From NCBI GenBank assembly GCA_947652115.1, contig OX393572.1, positions 7,989,273 through 8,053,272 of the forward strand: a DNA stretch of 64,000 nucleotides, written 5' to 3'. The DNA is from Blastomussa wellsi. Its lineage: Eukaryota; Cnidaria; Anthozoa; Scleractinia; Plerogyridae. Positions 57,908 through 64,000 of this stretch are shown here, piece by piece. Position 1 is the first letter of the stretch. Each line of letters opens with the position of its first letter. Under the pieces are notes generated by a model. That model saw only the letters and a list, made by a program, of their open reading frames with translations, was not told where the DNA came from and searched no databases. The position numbers were made by a program, and so were the translations under genes.

Positions 57908-57990
57908 CCAGGGGTTTTTCAAAGGGGGCGGGGGTCACACTGTATGTCACTATGTTGATTCTTCGGATTCTTTAAAAAGTCTCAATACAG

Positions 57991-58272
57991 GGGGTTAGTG
58001 CGCTGGACTCCGGATCGGACGGTCCGGGTTTTAGCCTCTAGCCGGGGCACTGCGTTTTGTTCGTAGGCAAGACACTTTACTCTCGCAGTACCTCTCTTCA
58101 CCCAGGTGTATAAATGGGTACCGGCGAGTTTACTGCTGGGGGGTAACCCTGCGATGGTCTAGCATCCAATCCAGGGGGATTAGAAATACTCTCTGTGGCT
58201 TCATGCTACAGAAACCGGGATTAGCTCCGGCCTGATGGGCAACTAGGCCCGACTGCAGACTTACCTGAGGTG
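57991..58272 (+). mobile_element. tRNA-derived SINE downstream of the GPCR gene
   Basis: The head shares GCGCTGGACTCCGGATCGGA with 56613-56800, followed by a body with TAAATGGGTACCGGCGAG and GGTAACCCTGCGATGG. That central part is familiar from cnidarian SINEs by memory. It ends near 58272. The B box is altered (GGTTTTAGCCTC), so it is unlikely to be transcribed. Confidence 0.55.
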
Positions 58273-58279
58273 AAAATGG

Positions 58280-58910
58280 ATAAATACCAATGTAAACTAT
58301 GGATCTATTTCAAGTTAACTGCAGCAAAGAGATAAGACTGAACCTAAGAAACTCCACAAGCACTCGATCAGAGTTAATCTTAGTGCTGTTACTATGAGCA
58401 GAATCATCTGAGGAAGAAACATTAAAACGTTGTCAGCTTTTAGAACTATGACATGTAAAAAGAATATATCAGTTTATGGGATGTGGGAGAGATTGTAAAC
58501 TATGTTTGAACATGTCATAATTGTGTAAAATTTGAAAACAGATTGAGTTGGTAACACATGTTTGGTTCTGGGGAATGGATGCAGCGCCCACTTAGGGAGC
58601 GGTCATTAACTATTGGGGGACGGGGGGAGGGCCGGTATTATGTCAAAGGTTAGGGCCCAAAAATTTTAGCTCCTCTCAGGTTAACAGCCCAAAATCTTGG
58701 CCCCCTTTAATATGTGGGCCCAAAAAATTGTAACCCTCCCCGCCTGTGATAAAATTTTGAGAATTCGAATGTCGCGCCATATGAGCGTTATTTTGAGGCA
58801 ATTATTTCATTGGAATAAGAAAAAGGTGTTACTATTTACAATATTTACAAAACCCAATGCTTCACCAAGTAAAGGGAACCCCTAAAATAAACAGCCCCGT
58901 TGTTACTTAT
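58280..58910. other. Intergenic stretch after the GPCR gene
   Basis: No supported gene. From about 58597 a repeat-like segment (GAGCGGTCATTAACTATTGG) with G-runs followed by CCCAAAA phrases is seen. Confidence 0.4.
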
Positions 58911-58914
58911 TGAA

Positions 58915-59541
58915 TTCTTGTCTTGTAGTCAACTTGAACAAATTGTGCATATTAACTGTAAGTGAAAACGTCCGCACCGCTCTTGCTCGACCCCTCCAGG
59001 TCCTGCAAGTTCGGCCATATCGTGTGGTCTGCAAAAGATTTTTAAAGTTATTTTCCTTCTGCACCGATTCGTCTTCCTCTTGGTTCTCATCAGAATCCTC
59101 ACTGATGTCATCATCGCTATCATTTTCTGCCATCATCAATGTCATCATCAACATCATCATCACAATCGCTGTCATCGAGAACTTCGCTACCTTCAATTAT
59201 TTTCTTAGCAATGTCTATGGTTATGAGATCTATTTTTCTTGCTTCAGTGCTCCTTTTGAATGCTTTAGTTTCCGTTCCATGACATACAGGTCTAAGATCT
59301 TAACTTTCAGTATCTTTAGCGTTCCTTCTCGATACATTGCTTCCCAGTTGTAATCTGCAAAGGATTTTCGGTTCTCTTCCAGGTTCGCTCTCTTTCTGCT
59401 TTCTGTCCTCTTGTTTCTTTTCCTCTCTAGTTCCAGAAGATGGTCCACATATTGCTTGACAAACCTTTTCTCGACAACATATTTCCTGCTCAAATTCTCT
59501 GTGGTATCCTCGTCATTCATTTTACCTGCATCAAAGGTCAA
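58915..59541 (-). pseudogene. Frameshifted gene remnant with acidic tail and TTRYGR motif
   Basis: On the - strand a frame opens after an acceptor-like TTTGATGCAG (about 59526) and reads YVVEKRFVKQYVDHLLELER, later FADYNWEAMYREGTLKILKV. It stops at 59230. The adjacent frame continues downstream with EVLDDSDCDDDVDDDIDD, and a third frame with NDSDDDISEDSDENQEEDES and TTRYGR. At least two frameshifts separate these parts, so it is probably a broken last exon. A further frame at 59719-59916 (LCEFCKDSRPVTSE) may be an upstream exon. The tail resembles 7556-7782. Function is unknown; I suspect a multi-copy family. Confidence 0.4.
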
Positions 59542-59949
59542 AAATGTAACAATGAATATGTTTAAGGTGAAATAATCAACATGACACGAGCGGGGGACAA
59601 AAGAAACTGAATACCAGGTATTAAAGATGTTGATTGTAGAAACAGACGTTAATTCCTATTCTTCTCACTTTTGTAGCAACCTATCCTCAGCAAACAACTT
59701 TCTGAGCACTACTCTTGGCTAAAAATTATCCACCTCTCTACCTTCTCTAGGCGTTTCCTCTAGCGAACAATAGTGTAGTCCTTCACGGTTGTGATCCGGA
59801 AAGGGCCTCCTGATACGAGCCACCTCTGATGTTACTGGCCTTGAGTCTTTACAAAACTCACACAACTGACCTACAAATAACCGAGTAAACAATACAGCTA
59901 ATCTTCTATGATGCATTGATAAATGTACTGTGTGATCTACTCTTCCCTG

Positions 59950-61290
59950 AAATCATGGATATACTTCTGAAAAATACTCTTTCAAAATGTAACTGTTATG
60001 TTCAATCTAGGCTTTGTCAATTACCTAGTGTTTTCTTGCAACTTCCTCTGGTGTATTCCATGTAGAGATCACCCACTTCATAGTGATGACTCATGATGAA
60101 GCGTTCCAGTTTTCTGAAGTAGGCAAGGCCAGGAACGTCATCCTTTTTACCTGCAGATGCTTTGAAGAACTCATCAAGATAAAGAAAGGGCCTCCTCCTC
60201 TATCCCTTCAAGTAACTTTCGGCAAAGTTCCTCTTATAAAATGTTGCTCTTTTCGATGTTCTGTTTTTTCTCAGGAATGACTGTATTCGAAGCAAGAAGG
60301 CTTGTAGAAGTATACAGCAGCGGAAATGACAAGTGACAATAATGCAGCGAATAGACAAAATTAAGCAAACATGAACAAGGATAAAAACCTTGGCTGGATC
60401 CCAAATCCCCGAAATGACATGACCAGATTCTATAACAAAGTGTACGCATCATTTTATTTGGAACGGGTTGGCTATTTTGGTGGCAACAACAAGGCCTTTA
60501 AGAAAACATTCCTCGAAGAAGCGAGATGGGAATGAGACAATGAGAAGAGAGTAAAAAAATTAGAGAGCACGTAGAGCAACTGAAATCTATTAAGGATCCT
60601 TCCAAGGCTGGATTTCTTCTTCCACAACGATAAAGCAGAACATGTTACACATAAAGAAGGTCGAAAAATCAATTGAAACTTTACCAAAAAACTAAAGGAA
60701 CACTTAGAAACAACAATCCATTCATCAGGTAGAGTTTCAACAGGACATAAAACTGCACATGACTTTGATGAGCAAAAGCTAACCGAATTGCAGGCTTTTT
60801 AAAGTGAATTACACTCTTCAATAACTAGTCTAGGTCAGCTCCAAGAAACCAGTAGTATACAATACGAGGGCACGGGCATTTCGACCCTGTCTTAAAAAAC
60901 AATTAAAATGTGATACGAGCCTACGGCTTAAAATACACCCAAAACTGAGAAATAAGACAGAAGAAGGATGCGAGAGGAAAGAAGAGAATAATTTTGTCTT
61001 CTCGGGAGAGTGAAAGAAAGTGACCAGCTTGAAAGTAAGCTAGAAAGAAACGAAGAGCATAAGCTTCAAAAAAAGAAGTGAAGAATAGAAGAGGCCACAA
61101 AACCATAACTTCTTATGGAGTGCCCTCATATGGTATACTACTTTCTCTATGAAATTTTAAAATTTGGATGTAATTATTTTACTACCCTATACTTATAAGA
61201 AAATATAAATTCTTCTTCTATTAGGAAAAAATAGAGAAAATACACAATTCTTCACCTGTTTTCTTAAAGAGAAAAATTAGAAGAGATATA
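59950..61290. other. AT-rich intergenic stretch without a supported gene
   Basis: Only short frames without domains. From about 60930 the sequence is purine-rich (GAAGAA, AGAAAG) and then strongly AT-rich. Confidence 0.45.
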
Positions 61291-61295
61291 TGAGC

Positions 61296-61474
61296 AGGAA
61301 TTAATAAAAATATAAAATCAAGAATATGACATCACGACACAGCTGTGTCATGAAGTCATTCATTCTCCTATTTTCTAGAATGCAAAATAAAATGAAGATA
61401 GGAGAAGGAATTAACAAAAATATAAAACCAAGAATATGACGTCACGACACAGCTTTGTCATGACGTCATTCATT
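61296..61474. repeat. Two near-identical 69-base direct repeats with CRE-like palindromes
   Basis: Copies at 61296-61364 and 61406-61474 share AGGAATTAA(T/C)AAAAATATAA and CACGACACAGCT(G/T)TGTCATG. The second copy contains TGACGTCA palindromes at both sides of the GACACAGCTTTGTC hairpin, like CREB sites; in the first copy these are altered. It lies just beyond the end of the - strand retroelement. Confidence 0.65.
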
Positions 61475-61665
61475 ATATGTCACAGAGAAAAGTGTAATTA
61501 TTTCTTTCTCTTTCTTCTCTTATTCTCTCATAAATCATTCTATTCTATTAATAATTAAAGAAATAGAGATACAAATCTATTTTCTATTTTCTATAATTAT
61601 ACCTATTTATTATGGCTGTAAATAATAAATAGGTTAATAAAATAGGTAATTAAAGAAAGAAGGGA

Positions 61666-61730
61666 AATAGTAGTCTATTCTCACCTGTCTCCCTCACGCC
61701 TATTGTTGAGTATGGGCACCAACAGTCTCG
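61666..61730. repeat. 65-bp direct repeat, distal copy (candidate B2)
   Basis: Identical over all 65 bases to 61938-62002, starting AATAGTAGTCTATTCTCACC and ending CACCAACAGTCTCG. Flanking bases differ on both sides. Confidence 0.85.
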
Positions 61731-61937
61731 ATCTGTTGACTAATATAATCCTAATATAAAACTGAGGTGGGTAGGGCGGGAAAAAGCCACAGAAACGAGA
61801 CCTGAGAAGGATAGGCGTAAAAGGAAACGAATGAGAACGGTCAACATGTTGAATATAAACTGCTTAGCAGCTTCGAGAGAATGGCATCACTCCTTTGTCT
61901 ACTCTGCCTTTTATACGCGCGAGGTGAGACCGCTGAG

Positions 61938-62002
61938 AATAGTAGTCTATTCTCACCTGTCTCCCTCACGCCTATTGTTGAGTATGGGCACCAACAGTCT
62001 CG
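61938..62002. repeat. 65-bp direct repeat, proximal copy (candidate B1)
   Basis: Perfect copy of 61666-61730. It lies 114 bases beyond the recombinase stop on the - strand. The 207 bases between the copies would be A2 in the split-repeat model. Confidence 0.85.
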
Positions 62003-62116
62003 TGTTGAAGATAACCCTAAAATACCACGGCGGAAACTACAAAAACCGCACAAACGGATGCCCATCCTCAAAATGAGAACCCCAAACTAAAAACCCCATC
62101 CTAACAAAAACAGAAA

Positions 62117-63448
62117 TTAGGAACGAGGAAACGCAGAAACGAAGTCTTTTAAGCGATTAAGATCCGCATATAAAGTTGTGGAGGCGGAGGCCGCTAACTC
62201 GTTTGAAGACAATAAGTCAGAAGGAGATCCTTCACGAAGAACTTCAGCTAACTTCATGTAGTAAAGGGCAGTACCCTTGTTGGACCAACCCACGTGGGAC
62301 ATCACATCAGCGAGCTGTGATCCAGACAAAGCGAGGGTAATGGCGGAGCCCGAGCGGAAACCGTGTAGAGTCTCGCCTTCATCAATTTTCGCGTCCTTTA
62401 AATAATATTTCAAGCGGGCTTCTGCGGAAGAACTTGTAAGGGGCTTATTGACGATATGACCCTGGTGATTAGTGGGTCGAAATAAGTTGCCGTTGGAGAG
62501 AGTTATACGCAGTTCCGAGGCGACAGCCACATATGTTTCAATTGCCTTGACCGGGCAAAGCTGGGGATTTGAATGGCGACGAATTCCAAAGACGTTATGG
62601 GCGCCGTCTCGTAAAGTTTTACCCCAAACATGATTAAATAAAAAGCCATCGTCTTTAGGGAAACGCATAATTTCTGCGGTTTTCACACATCCCAGATCAG
62701 AACCTCTATCCGCGCTGAAGAATAGAGTTTTAAAGAATGCTTGATCTCGAGCTAGAATAAAGAGAGCGGAAGGGCTGACTGCCGGATCCGCCATTTTTCT
62801 ATCCCATAACCTTGCCAGAAGTAAGAGCTTCGGTAGAAAAAACGGGACTGCTTGCTTGGGGACGATATGAGCACGCAATTGTTCCTCAGATACAGCCTTA
62901 AGATACCTTTGGACTGGAGAAGAAGCAGCAGGATTACCAAAACCTAGCATACTATTCCATTCGCCAGAACGGCCGGCGTCGTGAAATAGTGCACGAAGTT
63001 TTCCAATATAGGAATCCACGGTTGTAAACGCGAGTCGCTTGGGGCAACCGCAATCAGAAGCATCTTGGTTTGGGGCGTTTACACATTCAGCTACATGAAC
63101 AACCCTTTTCCCGTGACGATCTTTCCAAATCAGAAAACGCGAAACATCTTCGGGGATGGCTGAATAGATAGACTTTGTATTAGGTAAAGAGGCTAAAAAG
63201 GTTTCAAATTCCACGCGCAAAGAGGATTTTTGCTTTGAATACGAAGACGTGTTGGCCGTTTGTGTAAGCTGCTGCAAACGAGCATCAATGGCGGCGAGAT
63301 CCACTTTTATTTTCGAGGCAGGCTGACGCGGGACTGACTTTCTTTTGTAGCCACACATTTGGCAAAAGCGAAACAAATGGTCGTTGGCATAAGCACATGA
63401 AGGGCAAGCTGCAGCGGGGATAAAAAACCGCTGTACTTGTGGAAGATC
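62117..63448 (-). CDS. Tyrosine recombinase with N-terminal zinc ribbon (retroelement)
   Basis: 443 residues. The frame opens exactly at an acceptor-like CTTCCCTATTAG, whose TAG is also in frame, so the start is either a spliced exon boundary or an internal codon. A zinc-ribbon-like pair CPSC and CQMC about 11 residues apart comes first. A SAM-like core-binding region follows, and then the catalytic domain with Arg in ADRGSDLG (near 62705), His and Arg in LHGFRSG (near 62365), His in SHVGW (near 62293) and a Tyr in ALYYMK (near 62264). All catalytic residues of the family are thus present. It would integrate the circular DNA of the element. No stop or frameshift interrupts it. Confidence 0.75.
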   Translation of the reverse strand, partial: DLPQVQRFFIPAAACPSCAYANDHLFRFCQMCGYKRKSVPRQPASKIKVDLAAIDARLQQLTQTANTSSYSKQKSSLRVEFETFLASLPNTKSIYSAIPEDVSRFLIWKDRHGKRVVHVAECVNAPNQDASDCGCPKRLAFTTVDSYIGKLRALFHDAGRSGEWNSMLGFGNPAASSPVQRYLKAVSEEQLRAHIVPKQAVPFFLPKLLLLARLWDRKMADPAVSPSALFILARDQAFFKTLFFSADRGSDLGCVKTAEIMRFPKDDGFLFNHVWGKTLRDGAHNVFGIRRHSNPQLCPVKAIETYVAVASELRITLSNGNLFRPTNHQGHIVNKPLTSSSAEARLKYYLKDAKIDEGETLHGFRSGSAITLALSGSQLADVMSHVGWSNKGTALYYMKLAEVLREGSPSDLLSSNELAASASTTLYADLNRLKDFVSAFPRS

Positions 63449-63654
63449 CTAATAGGGAAGACAGATGAAAGACTAAATGAGAATGAATACCAAATATAGT
63501 TGAAAATAACTAAATAAAATCAAGGAGAAACAAAAAGTACAAGACTCGATGACTTTATTGAAATTACATCTTTAATGACAGAAACACATCAATGCAACAG
63601 CAAAAATGGATTTGCTTGCTTGATAATCCTTAAACAGTATTAAATACTGTGAGT

Positions 63655-64000
63655 CTAATTATTTGAAATCCGGAAAACCCAAAGGTCCCAGGGGATCGGC
63701 CTGTCACCCAAGATACCATCCTTGGAAGGGGTGAGAAGAACGCCACTAGCCCCTTTAGAGGCCAGCAAGAAGCTGGAAGAGCATGCAGACAGAAGCAAAG
63801 GCCACCAAAACTGACGTGGGACCACGTCTGGGACAACAAGGGTGTATGGCAACTTCAGGCTATTAAGATACTTAAAGACTTTGGGAATAAGGCAAATGGG
63901 CGGGAAAACGTAAGGATTCGAAAAAACCTCAGGTCCATACAAGTTAGGGGATTGTGCAAACACATTAACCCCTAAAGCATCAACTAAGGGACTTTCAGAA
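63655..64000 (-). CDS. C-terminal end of the RT/RNase H protein of the same retroelement (partial)
   Basis: The frame is open from the window edge to a stop at 63655. It reads SESPLVDALGVNVFAQSPN, later YVFPPICLIPKVFKYL and LVVPDVVPRQFWWPLLLSAC, ending DRPIPWDLWVFRISNN. This is the conserved tail behind RNase H in DIRS/Ngaro-type polyproteins as I remember them (proline-rich, WWP). The reverse transcriptase and RNase H core lie beyond 64000. Confidence 0.65.
   Translation of the reverse strand, partial: SESPLVDALGVNVFAQSPNLYGPEVFSNPYVFPPICLIPKVFKYLNSLKLPYTLVVPDVVPRQFWWPLLLSACSSSFLLASKGASGVLLTPSKDGILGDRPIPWDLWVFRISNN

Larger units (their letters stand above)
61666..64000 (-). mobile_element. 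3' half of a tyrosine-recombinase retrotransposon (Ngaro/PAT-like), runs off the window
   Basis: Read on the - strand, the order is: end of an RT/RNase H protein (64000-63655), a spacer with an acceptor-like site, a tyrosine recombinase (63448-62117), and then two identical 65-base direct repeats 272 bases apart. Split direct repeats at the 3' end (B1-A2-B2) are the signature of Ngaro and PAT-type elements. The left repeat pair (A1) would lie beyond 64000. Both reading frames seen here are intact, unlike those of the copy at 19-22 kb, so this may be a recent insertion. Confidence 0.7.

Overview
The window looks like nuclear DNA of an animal, most probably an anthozoan cnidarian such as a stony coral. 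The support is AT-rich intron-bearing genes with GT-AG splice sites, a CENP-F orthologue, a rhodopsin-family receptor split by introns, and a dense load of retroelements and inverted-repeat transposons whose families I remember from coral genomes. The species call is inference; no database was searched.

Layout. Positions 1-9900 hold no confident host gene: a short tandem repeat, small inverted-repeat elements, the 3' end of a LINE, Penelope-like element ends (two of them as palindromes), and a possible acidic last exon near 7.6 kb. Positions 9942-44543 are one large gene on the + strand. I join 11 coding exons in consistent phase into a predicted protein of 3595 residues. Its first residues match the N-terminus of centromere protein F, and its last four residues (CKMQ) form a CaaX prenylation box like that of vertebrate CENP-F. 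One exon of 6.5 kb encodes 2177 residues of coiled coil and contains three tandem repeats of about 385 residues. A promoter with CHR, E2F-like and CCAAT boxes precedes it, as expected for a G2/M gene. Its introns are full of mobile elements, including a decayed tyrosine-recombinase (DIRS/Ngaro-like) retrotransposon in the 10-kb intron 4.

Positions 44.5-48.8 kb are intergenic with several inverted-repeat elements. Positions 48835-57907 hold a four-exon class A GPCR of 312 residues on the + strand. Its introns contain Harbinger-like, Mutator-like and other inverted-repeat elements, an interstitial telomere-like tract, a diverged direct duplication and a tRNA-derived SINE. Positions 57.9-61.6 kb hold a second SINE, a frameshifted gene remnant with an acidic tail, and AT-rich sequence. 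From 61666 to the window end lies the 3' half of a second tyrosine-recombinase retroelement on the - strand: the C-terminal end of its RT/RNase H protein, a recombinase with all four catalytic residues, and a perfect 65-bp direct repeat that fits the split-repeat (B1-A2-B2) terminus.

The two host genes have no visible functional link. I did not find a clearly new multi-gene system. The most promising items are the invertebrate CENP-F with its repeat array, EB-binding-like motifs and CaaX box, the hammerhead-like RNA core in the Penelope ends, and the recombinase retroelement at the right edge.
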